A stretch of DNA of 64,000 nt from assembly GCF_032854445.1 (NCBI RefSeq), contig NC_088295.1, positions 61,053,249-61,117,248 on the forward strand, in the 5' to 3' direction. The notes beneath the pieces were generated by a model. That model was not told the DNA's origin, searched no databases, and saw only the letters and a list, made by a program, of their open reading frames with translations. This document shows positions 36,221 to 48,159 of the stretch, piece by piece (the stretch's first letter is position 1; each line of letters begins with the position of its first letter). Made by a program: the position numbers and the translations under genes. This DNA comes from Liolophura sinensis. Its lineage: Eukaryota; Mollusca; Polyplacophora; Chitonida; Chitonidae.

Positions 36221-36643
36221 CTGAATCACTGAATTATCACGTTGAGGTAAAATCAGCACGTGGCAGAAAATTATGTTTCCTCTACATTTCAAAATAATTC
36301 TGATGTTACCACACTCGCAATTATTCTGTTTGTTCGAATATCATACAACCATAAATGTTCTAAATGGTACAGAACAAGACGGTTTCATTAGATCCCAACA
36401 GAGCTTAATTATTTAGAGTTTTCAACAAGGAATATTCCAAGGCAACGAACAAATGAAACATTTTGGTGGTGTTAGCTTCAACGTTTCTACTCTCACGCTC
36501 AGAACTGATATACCCTTGGATCACACAGATTTTGAGCCGAAGAAATATTTAGGACATTGCAAAACGAAAATTGAATATTATACATAATGTTTAGAGGTGT
36601 GGTTGAAAAACGGGTAAAATGGCATTAAATGTATGATTACACA

Positions 36644-36690
36644 TCTGTTTATTTATTTATTTATTTATTCATTTATTGGTTGATTAATTG
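36644..36690. repeat. TTTA tetranucleotide microsatellite
   Basis: About seven perfect tttatt-type tetranucleotide copies followed by a decayed continuation. Confidence 0.8.
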
Positions 36691-37184
36691 TATTATTTAT
36701 TTACTTGTGCGTTTGCAGTTACACGGACAGAGAATAAAACATTGACTGAGCTGTATTGACAGGAGGAAGTAATTCACCGGTTAATTGTGACCTTTTGCAG
36801 CTATCATACTGTCGTCGCTACTCTGGTTTTACTCTCTAGGCTGTAAGCCTATAACTAAAGTGAACAAAATATAAACGCAACACCTAATATTTTGCTAAAA
36901 TTAACTGCGTTATCAAATTCCCATCAACACAGTTTTTCGGGGGGGCGGGGGGCGGAGGTAAAATGGACTCTTGGCAATACATTCTATATCTGATGGAAGC
37001 AAACAACCGATGGTTACGCTGAGGCAGGTTGGGAAACAGGGGTGGGGTCAGTTTGGGAAATTTCACACTTCAGTAGGCCTACCGAGTATGTCCGCCGTTT
37101 TCTTTCTGCAATGCTACACATCGTCGACGCATAGACCTTATAAGATGGTCAATTGTGACTTGCAGATTGTTTTCCCAGGTGGCC

Positions 37185-37324
37185 AGTAGTTGGGAATGTA
37201 CGTTTGGTGCCGTTTTAGGGAGGCGGTTTTTTGTGGTTTTAGGGAGGCGGTTTTTGTGGTGATTGCCCCGGCTGGGGCAGGCTGGGTAGGTTGGTGGTGA
37301 CGTCACACCTGCCAGCCCGAAGGG
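37185..37324 (+). repeat. Left terminal inverted repeat of the mini-Polinton
   Basis: 140 bp, nearly identical to the reverse complement of 38932-39069 (two one-base length differences and a substitution). It contains two copies of a 'ttttagggaggcgg' motif and a tgacgtca palindrome. Confidence 0.93.
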
Positions 37325-38036
37325 TGGTAGGCTTGATTGTAACCGCGAACCAGCTCCGGTAAGGCGTCCAAGGTATCGCCGAGTGTTGTGAGCGGTGAAA
37401 TATTTGTACATGCGACCTTCAAAGTGCGGTTGAACCGTTCTACCACGGAGGCTTTGGTTTCGTTAAACGTGTGAAAGAAAAACACCCCTTTGTCCTTTAA
37501 AAAGGCTTGAAACGGTCTGTTCAGAAACTCTTTCCCCCTCGTCCATTTGCAGGTACAACGGTCGGCGACCCGTCTTGAAAATCTGTTGAAATGCCTCGAT
37601 CAAACGAGCCCCGGTTTTGGCCCGGAGTGGCATCACCCAGGCATACTTGGAGAGGACATCGATGCAGGTCAGTAGGTAACGGTTGTTGTCATTCTCTTTG
37701 GCGAACGCTGTCATGTCGACCAGGTCCGCCTGCCACTGACTGTCAATACCCCCAACCATCACTCGGTTACGCGGGTAAATGGCGGCGTGCAGGTCGGTGG
37801 AGTGTGTACGTGTCCTGCTGAGCCAGCCAAGCCGACACGTGGGTTCGACTCACTTTGTGTCCCTGTTGTCGAGCTGCCTTGAGCAGGGGTTGAACCCCGC
37901 TGTAAGCCGCTGGACTGTCCGGGTTATAATACAAAGCCTGGAGAGCGGTATCGATCGGGTTTGAACCACGGCCCGGCGTGACTGATTTTTTTTCCGCCGT
38001 TGGTTGGTGCGAGTGAGGCGAGGCATAGTCCGCCAC
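37303..38036 (-). pseudogene. Polinton-type integrase, frameshifted
   Basis: Read on the minus strand, three successive ORF pieces in three different frames (38036-37767, 37762-37463, 37485-37303) form one collinear integrase. The N-terminal piece has the LYYNPDSPAAY region and the ..QDTYTLHRPARRH segment; the middle piece has WQADLVDM and LLTCIDVLSKYAW of the catalytic core; the last has ASVVERFNRTLK with the catalytic Glu. The pattern matches c-integrases of Polintons and retrovirus-like DDE integrases (established family knowledge). Two frameshifts, near 37765 and between 37485 and 37540, disable the gene. The last piece runs into the terminal repeat. No intact copy is given here. Confidence 0.85.
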
Positions 38037-38185
38037 GTCGTCCTTGCTGCTTGGTGCCTGTTGTGTGTAATGAGTGAACCTACCTCAGACCGCCTATATG
38101 TAGTATAGAGTAAAGTCCATATAAAAAAAAGAAAACACAAAAACAGGGGATTGATTCCATAGTAAGGTAACAGTATTATTATTAT

Positions 38186-38480
38186 TTACAGCAATGTACA
38201 GGTATGTAACACGGAGCGTTGATAGACCTCTGTGTGGTTGGGAGGGAGTCGCACTTCGTACATTAACGTGGGACGAACAATCTCTACGTAATACGCTTGA
38301 ATAGGTCGGGAATCCTCGACATGCTGACAGACGTCTTCAATGTACGCTCGCAGCACCTGCAGTCGGCTCTCGTTCACCCTACCATCCGCAAACATACTAC
38401 GAAGTAGCCTTGTGTAGCTTTGCAGGTCGGTGACGACAGCTACCCAGTCTTTCCATTGTGGCGTTGTACAGAGCTTCGCC
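38186..38480 (-). pseudogene. Unrecognised ORF fragment inside the mini-Polinton
   Basis: The minus strand is open from about 38480 to the stop at 38186, with coding-like composition (ESRLQVLRAYIEDVCQHVED, then IQAYYVEIVRP). It lies upstream of the integrase in the same orientation. It may be a remnant of another Polinton gene left by the internal deletion; no family is recognised. Confidence 0.4.
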
Positions 38481-38931
38481 AGGCTAGAAAAGACATAAAG
38501 AAGGCACCGTCGTCATTCTAAAGCCGTCACCGACCGAACCCTATCCACATCAATCAAAACGATAGATAGATAGATAGAAAGATAGATAGACTATCCCTTA
38601 ACAAACAGGTAAAGACAATAACCAACACAAAAGACCAGGGTAGTCAACCTGAAAACTTTATTTTTTTTATTTTTTCGAACTCGAACAGTGAAAACATCAA
38701 CGAATGAACGAATAAATACATGCTGTAAGTGTCCATTATTTTGTTGTCACGGTGAGATATGTCTCGTTATGACGATTGTATCGCCAATATGAAAGTCCCG
38801 ACACTGGTCAATGTTTATAACGAGCACCACCCTAGTCATCTCCCTGTAAAAAACACACATCCCGCGGAGTGGAAAAAACCCACCAAACTTCCCCAGCGAA
38901 GGGGTGACGTCACACCTGCAACATCTGCCAG

Positions 38932-39069
38932 CCCTTCGGGCTGGCAGGTGTAACGTCACCACCAACCTACCCAGCCTGCCCCAGCCGGGGCATCACCACA
39001 AAAACCGCCTCCCTAAAACCACAAAAACCGCCTCCCTAAAACGGCACCAAACGTACATTCCCAACTACT
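38932..39069 (-). repeat. Right terminal inverted repeat of the mini-Polinton
   Basis: 138 bp, inverted copy of the left end. Just inside it (38903-38958) is a second small inverted repeat around gccagcccttcgggctggc that can form a hairpin. Confidence 0.93.
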
Positions 39070-40038
39070 GTGGCCTTTTTGCACACCTGATCGTAAGAGA
39101 ATGCGACAGATAGGGCCACACCTGTGTGACTGGTCAAAATGGTGCTTTAAATCGACAACGCTTTGGTTTTGAAGACTGGAATCTACACTGGTGAAGTGTT
39201 TTGCTCTTGCCCATCCCTCGGTACTATACTATACAAAAATCCTAGCATTATCTTGTCAAATATTGCAAAAACAAAAGTGTTGCGTTGATATTTTTGATCA
39301 GTACGCAAACCATATGCATTTACAAATTGCCCGTGAAAACATTCTTACATGTGTTAAGGGTGATTAGCGTTCGAGAAATTAAAGATGTTGAAGCATCTTT
39401 AAACGACTGTGTTCACTCATACAAAACTCAAACTGGAGTTGTTTGTGTTTGCCCCAAACCCACCACAATGCGCAAGGCTGCAGTGAGGCATTGTGCCTTA
39501 GCAAAATACGCCTGTAACTGCCATTGTTGTGTGTCAGAAAGATACATGTATCTACTTTCATCTAAATTCTATAGTACCTTATTTTACTACATGTGCATGT
39601 ATACGCCCCCTAACATTCACGTGGTACTATTCCCTAATACCACGTGCAGCCTGCAATTTTCTCTATAACACATCAAAAATCAACCGAGTATGACCACCAT
39701 TTTTTTTCAGCTATGGTTGCTGAAAGTTCTATCCACAACAGGTAAAACTTCTGATATGTTTTAACTAGGTGCAAGAAATTTACAGTGCATTAACAATCTA
39801 AGCTGACTGTCTGGCACTATTGCCCAATCAGTGCTCCTTCACTCTTCATTTGCGGGGAAAATTTTTTAGCCAATTGCACACATTGTACATGTGTAAACAT
39901 AAAGCATAATCTTGTCCCTTAAAAGTTATAGTACAAGAAGAAGTATAGAGAAATATCATTATGAATGGTATATATAGGTAATGTTCATTGGATATTAGGT
40001 AAAATATGCTTGCTACAGGTATGCCTGAAACTGGAGCT

Positions 40039-40190
40039 CTAGGAGCTGGCTGGCACAGTAGAGGTGGATGGTACTCTTCCGGATGCGGGCTGTAGAGATC
40101 GTGCCCCATCTGGAGCCGCATATGCTGCCCCCTCCATTTGGGATCCAACTGTATCCCTCCGATTTCGTTTTGAGGTATTCTCGTTCAAAT
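40039..40190 (-). CDS. Putative minus-strand terminal exon
   Basis: After a T-rich acceptor (ttggcgtattatag) the minus strand reads LNENTSKRNRRDTVGSQMEG, then a Pro/Ser/Thr/Ala tail ending PSTSTVPASS and a TAG stop at 40039. The island is more GC-rich than its surroundings and open in the other two frames as well, so the frame is a judgement from composition. It needs a phase-1 upstream exon that was not found. Confidence 0.35.
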
Positions 40191-41533
40191 CTATAATACG
40201 CCAACATACAATGAAATGTTAGAAAGACACCGATAAGGAGCCTGAGCATTTATCAATGTCAGCGATACATCCAAAACTAAGCTAAGCAAATTAAACAGAT
40301 TGACTAGAATCCAGTTCAGATAATGGGCAAAATGTATGGTAAGCTTCTTTAAAATCTTTGCAGTATTTTGGGAGAAGATACATGGTCAAAATCTGAATGC
40401 ATGGAAGGCAGTGTTCCCCAAAGTTCTAAATCTGATATTAACTAGGACAAATAGGCCAACCTAATTTGGCGCCTAGACGATGAGACAGGGCTAAATGGCG
40501 CAACAGTTGATTAATTTCCCACCGCTGGAAAACAGCTTCTAAATCATGCAATACACTTCTTCATTTATATTACCGTATTAAAGTCATAAAACAATAAATC
40601 AGTTAAAATACGAAACCTATATACAAACAATTATACAAATTTTCATTTATTTTCATTCACCGAATTATACAACGTCACTAGTAACGCCGCGAAAATCTAG
40701 AATCCAATATGTGCAACTTATCGGATATCAGCTGAATTGAGAATAAAAGAATGTATGCTGAATGTGGTACACCCTCTATCACATGGAGAGCTCCCGTGAA
40801 GGGTAAAATTGTGTGTCAAGGGAGAAAACCCAAAACTGCATCTTGTTAAAACTATTCTTCTCCTCGAGACATGCCATCCGTCAAAGAGTTGCTTTAAAAC
40901 TCAATCCCAAAGGCGTAGATTGTATGTTTAGTTACAGAGACAAATAATGTAGGTTAATAATTCAGTAAAGTGCGACTACTATAACAACACGAAGGACAAC
41001 ACGTTGTATAGCATCCCATCTGCCACATCCACAGTTGACTCGTGCAGCCGACGTTTCTTAACCTTTCCGCAGAAAGAGTTACAAAGCGTCGTTTTCGTAC
41101 CGGTACATTTTAGAATCTACCTAATTACTTAACCTTTTCGCATATAAAACGACAACTTTCATCGATATTTATGCACATTTGAGTTAGATTATAACTGATA
41201 GTTTTAACAATCTATACAAAATAATGCCTACAGAATCTGCTTAATTAAGCACCCTGCAAACATGCGAAAAGTTTGAAGAATTACAACAATGTAGACGTGT
41301 GCTACATGTATATCAGCGACTACAGTCATCTGTTTGGCTAAAAGCTGTAACACTTTGTGGCTTGTAAGACACATCATCATCATCATCAACAACAACATCA
41401 TCATCATCAACGTGTCCAGATTGATTATAGTAAAGTATAATTCACTGTCAGCAACGAACAACACGGAATCTAGATTCACTAATACATGCATTTACATAGC
41501 CACACGTTATGTATTTATCCCTGTAAATTCGAA

Positions 41534-41605
41534 TGAGTGAGTGAGTGAGCGCTTGTGGTTTAACGTCGCAACAATTTTTCAGTCGTATGACGACGAAGGA
41601 ATCCT
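41534..41605 (+). mobile_element. 5' fragment of the second SINE-like family
   Basis: gtgagtgagtgagcgcttgt, then ggtttaacgtcgcaac and cagtcgtatgacgacgaagg. Same first 70 bases as the copy at 60138 but better preserved. Confidence 0.65.
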
Positions 41606-41724
41606 TAGTGTAAATTTGAATTTGTGTGGCTCTCCTTGAACTTTAAACGCTTATAATTGAATCTTCGGTCATTTTAGTAACTATAGTATTTCTGCAAATT
41701 CCAGACTATGCATTGAGTTTCTGT

Positions 41725-41773
41725 TTTTTTTTTGTTTTTTTTTTTTTTTTTTTGTTTTTTTGTTTTTTTTTTT
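41725..41773. repeat. Poly-T tract
   Basis: Runs of T broken only by single G. Similar shorter T runs are at 5688-5712 and 3707-3722. Assembly length may be unreliable here. Confidence 0.9.
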
Positions 41774-41840
41774 CACTACACAAACCTGTAATAACTGGAA
41801 AGTACACGAAACGATGAAAAATTACATACAGGCATTATCT

Positions 41841-42010
41841 GATACTCTTGTTATGGGACAGATTAGTCTTGACTTCATATTTATGCAATAGTCTCAGGTT
41901 AGGCTGCATAATTCCAGAAAGAAGTGCTTCAGAAGAACGTTTCATATCTTCATATATTGGTTTGAAAATATCTTTTTATCTTGTGATATTGCTCGCCAGG
42001 TTAACTCTTT
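41841..42010 (+). repeat. Dispersed repeat copy B1
   Basis: About 170 bp related to 47405-47590 (roughly three quarters identical by eye): gacagattagtcttgact.., tttatgcaat, aacgtttcatat, tttgaaaat and attgctcgcca in the same order. Confidence 0.7.
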
Positions 42011-42608
42011 ATAGGCAGAAGATTTATGCTATATTAACAGCAATATGACAGACTGATTTGGATTATCTGTTTCAAGTAGAAATGTGTCTTTCTCATGCAT
42101 CAGAATAAAGGGAATAAATGTCAAAGAAACTAATTCAATGGTATATATACATATAGTTTATATACTATTAAGATGACTAAAGAGTGAAAATCTCTAGATT
42201 GAATTTACGAATTTACAGGCAGTAAACGCAGCTAAATTCGATTATCAGGAACATGTGTACACGCAATGTGTACAAATGTTATTAAGAATAAGAATTTTAT
42301 GCCAAATGTGCATGCAGTCGTTTTGTTACTCAATACACTGAGTCAACGGATCGCAAAGTGTTTCTGCCGCAGTACATGTTCTGTAAATATTAGGAGAAAA
42401 TCTAAAATAAATACTAGTATTAAAATAATTTAATAAAAAATACATAACTATCATTAGACTGAAGGTTTACTAATACGATTCGTGATATTTAAGCCCATGC
42501 AATCAATGTCTGCTTGACTACTGAATTATAGGCCTCAAAACAACTGCCCCGGTAAAATCAGAAGTGCCACATTAATTATTTTGACAAGACCTACAAAATG
42601 CACAATAC

Positions 42609-42708
42609 CTGTTTACTGATGACAGCCTTCAAGCCGACGTAACCACTGACCTGTCCCGTACTGGCATTCAGGCGCATGGAGTCATCGGTGTCTTCGCGTT
42701 TGAATTTC
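42609..42708 (-). CDS. Putative minus-strand internal exon
   Basis: On the minus strand ccttttctctcag|G starts and AAACAG|GTATTG ends a 100-nt GC-richer island with only one open frame: KFKREDTDDSMRLNASTGQV, then SGYVGLKAVISKQ. Good splice sites and composition suggest a real exon of an unrecognised protein, perhaps a cytoplasmic region. Leaves in phase 0. Confidence 0.5.
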
Positions 42709-42985
42709 CTGAGAGAAAAGGATTTTACATGTGCATAGTTCAGCGGGTTTTCTCGGGAGGGGGGGGGGGGGAAGTCCTGTTTATTAATAAGATTTCATCT
42801 ACGCCTTTGTACATACATTCTGGATCAAGATATGTGACAAAAAGCAAAAATATATCTACATGTTAAATTAAACCAGTGGTTTACCTATTAAACGTTTTTG
42901 GTTGCAGGGAAATTATTGAGCACATGTATCCAGGTATGTGAAGTAATACATATATAGTTCTGAAATCTGTGTCATTTTGCCCATA

Positions 42986-43149
42986 GGGCCTCCGTGGCCC
43001 GAGGGGATTAGCATGCCAGCGAGCCGCAATGACCCAAAAGCCTCTAACCAATGCGATCGCTGTGAGTTCATGATGGCTTCCTTTCCGGTTGTACTCAAGA
43101 AATAACCTTGAGTATGGCGTAAAACACCAAGCAAATAAATAAATAAATC
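42986..43149 (+). mobile_element. SINE with internal deletion
   Basis: Head (agggcctccgtggcc..) joins directly to the tail block (gtatggcgtaaaacaccaag) after the ggcttcctttccggttgtac segment; the middle of the body is deleted. Confidence 0.8.
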
Positions 43150-43204
43150 ATTTTGCCCAGATTCATCTTGCCTAGTTTCTCGTGAATAATAGAGAAAATA
43201 ATAC

Positions 43205-43263
43205 CGCAGTTTGACAACAGTATCACCGCAGTATTTGGCTCTTCGACAACAAGGCTGCCTTTC
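43205..43263 (-). CDS. Putative minus-strand exon, Ig-strand-like
   Basis: On the minus strand a pyrimidine-bearing acceptor (ctgggctctgcggttag) precedes and a donor GCG|GTATTA follows a 59-nt open segment that reads KGSLVVEEPNTAVILLSNC. The V..EEP..AVILL..C pattern resembles the first strands of an immunoglobulin domain. Phases are 2 in and 1 out. Function is not established. Confidence 0.35.
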
Positions 43264-44152
43264 CTAACCGCAGAGCCCAGAAAAATAAAAGCTCGTGGAA
43301 TTGAAACCAACAAGATGTGCATCATTAAAGGGCGATTGACATCTTGTTTTGGCATCTTAAATTAAATTTTTAAATTAAATGCACAGAAGGAGATGCAAGC
43401 CACTGTTGTTAAAAACTTACATGATCTAAATGTTGAAAGCCACTCTAGCTTAGTCAATTTTAGCTTCAGGGAGGCGTGATGGGAAAATGGCTGTTTGCGA
43501 CGTCCTGATGCTATTCCAGTGGATGCTTCGGAAACATTTGTGTTTTTGTGACGTTGCGGACTTACCGCCTAATGAGGTGTTATGAATTCAGAATTACTTT
43601 AACGCTTGTATTCGCCGGGTACAGCTTTTACACTTTAAGGACAGAGCTTGCAACATGACCGACTTCCACATTAGCAGATACAACAATTCGGATTGGCTTA
43701 TGTCCATCCTGAGCTGGGAACATGGCCGACCGAAACCCACGACCAGGTAGTTGCAAGACCGTGAAGCTGTTTAGACGGAAGTCAGATCTAGTTTTGACTC
43801 ATAGTTTGTAAAGGATTTTTTTATACTAAAGATAGATTTAAACCTTCATGACAAAAATATTTTATTTTGTTTATTAAATTGATTAATTTTTTTTATCAAA
43901 CGTGATACTCACGAATATGTTTTCATCATGAGCTCCAGCATAGGGACAATGTTCTTCTAGATATGTATTTGTGCCATGTGTGAGAATGGAGAGGAATCAT
44001 TTTAACCAATACCACGCACCATGATCCCTTCGAAGTGTGATGGATTGATGCTTAGCCCAAGGCCTTTTCTTAAGGCTTCAGACAGACAGAGAGGCAGAGG
44101 CATAATACACCTATAGTACGTGTACATTTATAACTATGGCGGAGGTATTCAG

Positions 44153-44369
44153 GGACCGATTTCACAAAGACATTTCTGATTTGAGTCAAAATTCGAAATA
44201 CGATCTTAAAGTTTTTTTTTCGGTTTTATGAAGGAAATTTTGTTTACCTAATTAGTGTTGTCTTAAGCCAAATGTAGCCATATTTCAACCTCCACTACCA
44301 AAAACTGAGCTTTGCGGAAAGATATAAAAATTTTGAACCCAAGTCTAACATGGCTTTGTGAAATTGGCC
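44153..44369 (+). mobile_element. Small MITE with ggaccgatttcaca inverted ends
   Basis: 217 bp. The left end ggaccgatttcacaaagaca matches the inverted right end (tggctttgtgaaattggcc). tcag flanks both sides (44149-44152, 44370-44373), a probable target duplication. No coding capacity. Confidence 0.65.
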
Positions 44370-44674
44370 TCAGTTGTGTGGTACTATCCTGGAAAATTCT
44401 ATGTTCAGCTTACGTATTTACATAAAATGGAAACGCTTTATGTACAAGCACGCTATAAAAATCAATGAAATTCCAAGTTATTAAGTAAGATTCTAAATTT
44501 CAGCTTTAGCTAGGCGCAACCCACACTTGCCTATCTCTAACAGTTATTTAGTTTGAACTGTTTATCCGATTTCACTATTGACATTTGGATGCTCAGATTT
44601 GACATATAGTTATACAACTAGCTCACATTCTCTCCTTTTCCCGTGTGATGCCTAGAATGATGCTTAGGCTCTAT

Positions 44675-44925
44675 ATGAATTTATTTGTTTGGTGTTTTAC
44701 GCCGTACTCAAGAATATTTCACTTCTACTATGCACGGTGGACAGCATTATAGTGGGAGGAAACCTGACAGAGTGCGGGGGAAGCCCAGGACCGTTGCTGC
44801 CAGACCTTACCACATACAGCAGGTGAAGAAGTCAGCACCAGCTGAGCTTGAACTCACACGGACAGCAATGTTAAGAGGCTCCTGGGTCATTGGACCGCGC
44901 TAACACGCGAACCACCTCGGCCACA
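44675..44925 (-). mobile_element. SINE, reverse orientation, full length
   Basis: The plus strand runs tail (tttatttgtttggtgtttta), 3' block, body and tRNA-like head (ctcctgggtcattggaccgc..ggccac). Moderately diverged. Confidence 0.85.
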
Positions 44926-46089
44926 GAACGTCAAAATATAAAAATCAGGTGTAATGGCCCAATCCAGAATATACAGGCACGTTGCATACATTTAGAATTT
45001 AGGCATAACTCTCCAAAAATGAGTAATCTATCATGTTTCACACATGCAGACATACAAGTACATGTAACATTGCCGACCAGTATCATCAATTATATATGAG
45101 GCAAGAATGACGACTTCATCATATCATATACATACAAAGCCCTAAACATTGCCTAATAATTCGGTTAATAGGTGATAGTAAGATACAAACCTCATTTTTA
45201 ATATAAGCTATAAGTTACAGTATAAGTATAGTTTGGAAATAATTATGAACTGTTGAAAACCGCTGAATTCGCTACCTAGTTTATTCCGTCTTTAAAACTC
45301 CATGTTTATCTGCATGTACTTACACTATCATAACGCCTGTTCTGTCGAGCGAAACGTTGTGTATTTGTGAATGTCGTATGCTTAAAGCACCTGTCCGGGT
45401 CATGACTAACTTCTGAACGAATGATCACGGCTTAATAAAGAAGCCGACACTTTAAAAGGTATAGGCAGGTTTAAAACACACTTACTCTCCTGCGGACACA
45501 GTACATTGGTGCCATGAATGGATTATTTCTGGTGCAGAATTTTTTCAACTGAAGAAGCATTACTTAATACGAATGATCCAGCAGACAACTTTTCGTAACA
45601 GATTCACGATTTGCAAGCTGTGTGAATATAGTGCATGTACACAAAAAACTTTGGAAGCGTGTGACGTTTAATTTTAATTAGAGCGGAGAGCGTTAATTGT
45701 TTTTGAAGAGTTGTCGATGTGATAACCCAGATTCAGGGAATATGACCTCTTATTATTTTTGCTTATGTTCGCACCAAGGTTTAATATCAGTGTGGTCAAA
45801 ATTCAGTGGGTGTGGCGCTAAGTCAGCCTAACGTATACTGAGTACTTCCGACCCGTCACTGCCTGTGATTTACACGATAAGTCTGTGATAGTTGATTGGT
45901 CTAACCCCAACCGCATGCCACTATAGGCAAAGTAAGGCAAGTGTTTCAGACAATTGTGTATACCATTTACAGCATGTGGTCGTCTTGTTTTTAGCCTTTG
46001 GCGCTCCGATCGTACGAGTGAAACATTCTTGACCATGACGTTAATCAACAAACAAATCAACATGGATTTTTAGCCCTTCTAATTCTACC

Positions 46090-46610
46090 CTATTTATGTG
46101 TCTCTCACCAATTAGCCAGTGGATCACTACTTTTGCCCATAACTTTCCTTGTACACTTCATCTGAAAAAAAAACTTTCTGAGCTGATCCTGAAAAAAAAT
46201 TGCCACCACTGATTTCAGGCAGTAGTTTTTATAGTAGCAAACAAAGGCAAATTGGACTGCATGATTTTAATTCTCAAGGTTTCTACAAGTAACGAACTAA
46301 CAGATTTGAGTAGGCCTATGTTTATCTAGGAGTAAAGCAGTATTTATGTTGGCCATAATTATTGAGGTAGTGCCTCGAATTGAATTCGAAAGCTGTTTTT
46401 GAAAGAGTCGGCTATTTTGGAATATGGATATTGTATGATTAAAGACAACTGTCTCCTGCATGGTTCTAACATGTCGCGCAACAACATGCCGACCGATCTG
46501 AAACAAGGACTCATCTAGGCATATAATAAAATATATCATAAGTAAGATGCATTCAAGAAAATGCAAGCATAATTACGATGTGTGGCAGAGAAAATAAAAG
46601 GCTTTCCCTC
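46090..46610 (+). repeat. Duplicated segment copy A1
   Basis: Related over about 500 bp to 49935-50450. Shared order: agccagtggatcactact.., taactttccttgtac, aattctcaaggtttct, a tagga..taa..gta segment, and a late block around atataataaaatatatcat..gatgtgtggcag. Confidence 0.65.
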
Positions 46611-46915
46611 TGGGCCAGCCCGGTTACCACTGTATTCCGTACAATTTGGTCCCTGTGCAACTGCACTGGTTGATGCGTTTTTCTAAAATTGTAAATACAT
46701 TCAGTGTCGTTATTAGAGTTAAAAAAAATTCCTGTCACTTCAGATTTCCAAACATGTGATAGTATGGTCCATAAAGCCCATCCTAAAATTCAAATGTCTG
46801 GGCGCCTGTAACTCTTTCCACAAAAATGTAAAAAAAATTAATGAAAGAATATATCTGTATAGTTTGAAGAGGTCTATTAAGTGATGCCTACTTTGACTTT
46901 TAGAGATCTTTACGT

Positions 46916-47179
46916 TTAAGAAACTGTGAGTAAATGCGTTTGATGGAATGATTTTGACTCCCTAGTTTTTGCAGTAATAACTTGTGACGTTGACTGAACT
47001 CGTCTAACAAATGCTACCAGGCGAGATATGTACACGCCATTTGCAGGATCCTTAGGTATATTGCTGTCCATGTAAGGATAATTTACAATGTCAAAATTGA
47101 AACTGTCCCTCTTGTCGTGAAGCCTGCGTGACACCCATTCGCAATAGGCCCAAATATGATCGCCGCCGCAAGTGTACAC
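46916..47179 (-). pseudogene. Retroelement-derived fragment
   Basis: The minus-strand frame contains DKRDSFNFDIVNYPYMDSNI followed by GVYISRLVAFVRR. I recognise this pattern from a widespread block in reverse-transcriptase-type proteins of marine invertebrates. It has no intact element around it. The class is not certain. Confidence 0.5.
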
Positions 47180-47404
47180 TCCTTCTAATTTTATGTGAGC
47201 CAGTTAATATTTTTCTACAGTACTTGAATTCCATTTTGTGTTGTGTTCACAGCGCGAACCTTTGGATTTTATTTATAATATACAGCTCATATTTAAATTT
47301 ATATGTGGTTAATTAGGATCTCTAGACAATGCATGTATTTACAGAAATTGTTGTCCAGTTGCCATATGTAAACAGATAACACAGCCGCTATAATCACTAA
47401 GTCT

Positions 47405-47590
47405 AAGGGGTACTTTATTATTGTCTTATAATAGGACAAATTAGTCTTGAAGTCACATTTATGCAATGGCCATAGTTTCAGCTGCATGATTACAAAAAGA
47501 AATGCATCAGTATAACGTTTCATATTTCCATATATTTGTTTGAAAATGTCCTTGTAGTCTTTTCGTCTTGTGAAATTGCTCGCCAAGTTG
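47405..47590 (+). repeat. Dispersed repeat copy B2
   Basis: Partner of 41841-42010, same orientation: gacaaattagtcttgaag.., tttatgcaat, aacgtttcatat, tttgaaaat, attgctcgcca. Confidence 0.7.
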
Positions 47591-47681
47591 ATGTAGACTA
47601 TCTGTTTCCACAAGACAGGGGATTTCTCAGGGGATTTCTCAGGGGATTTCTCGTGAATCAAAGAAACTTACTGTACTTACT

Positions 47682-47685
<4 letters not shown>

Positions 47686-47770
<85 letters not shown>
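47686..47770. repeat. TA dinucleotide microsatellite
   Basis: About 85 bp of pure TA. Likely polymorphic in length. A 12-13 bp ggggatttctca motif repeated three times lies just upstream (47617-47652). Confidence 0.97.
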
Positions 47771-47774
<4 letters not shown>

Positions 47775-48159
47775 CAATAAAAGTGGTACTTACTGCTGCC
47801 TTGCATGGCATGCCTCATCACTGGGAGAATAGAACATGTAATATTTTACAGGGCACGCGATACACAGATAACACAGAATGAATACCCTTTGCGTTCAGGC
47901 GCTATCTAGATTTATTAAAAGAAGCTGCGTGTTGGACTATTGTATCTGGGCCAAGTCTTTTCACTTACACAGTAGGATTTATTACGACACACCGAGAGGT
48001 AATTTTACATATATAGGTTTGGCATTTGGCCTCGCAAAAAAAAACACTAGGATTGATCATAAAAACCCTCGACTGAAAGAAAACGAACGAGAAATTGGCC
48101 ACAAGCCAACAAAAAATACTGGGTCATCCGCTTCTTGATTGGGACAGCGCTGTGCAGTG

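Larger units (their letters stand above)
37185..39069 (-). mobile_element. Miniature Polinton/Maverick element, 1.9 kb
   Basis: Bounded by 138-140 bp terminal inverted repeats that start 5'-AG and end CT-3', flanked on both sides by the same 6-bp duplication gtggcc (37179-37184 and 39070-39075). AG ends plus a 6-bp target duplication are hallmarks of Polintons (established knowledge). The interior encodes, on the minus strand, a broken Polinton-type integrase and a second ORF fragment. Autonomous Polintons are 15-20 kb with DNA polymerase, protease, ATPase and capsid genes; none of these is recognised here, so this is a deletion derivative. It lies between minus-strand exon-like islands, possibly in an intron. 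Confidence 0.9.

Noticed and set aside
39285-39668. 127-codon plus-strand ORF just right of the mini-Polinton
   Set aside because: No splice signals or domain; part of it (39425-39500) is GC-richer but not clearly coding.
47536-47832. ORFs of alternating Tyr-Ile on both strands
   Set aside because: Translation of the TA microsatellite.
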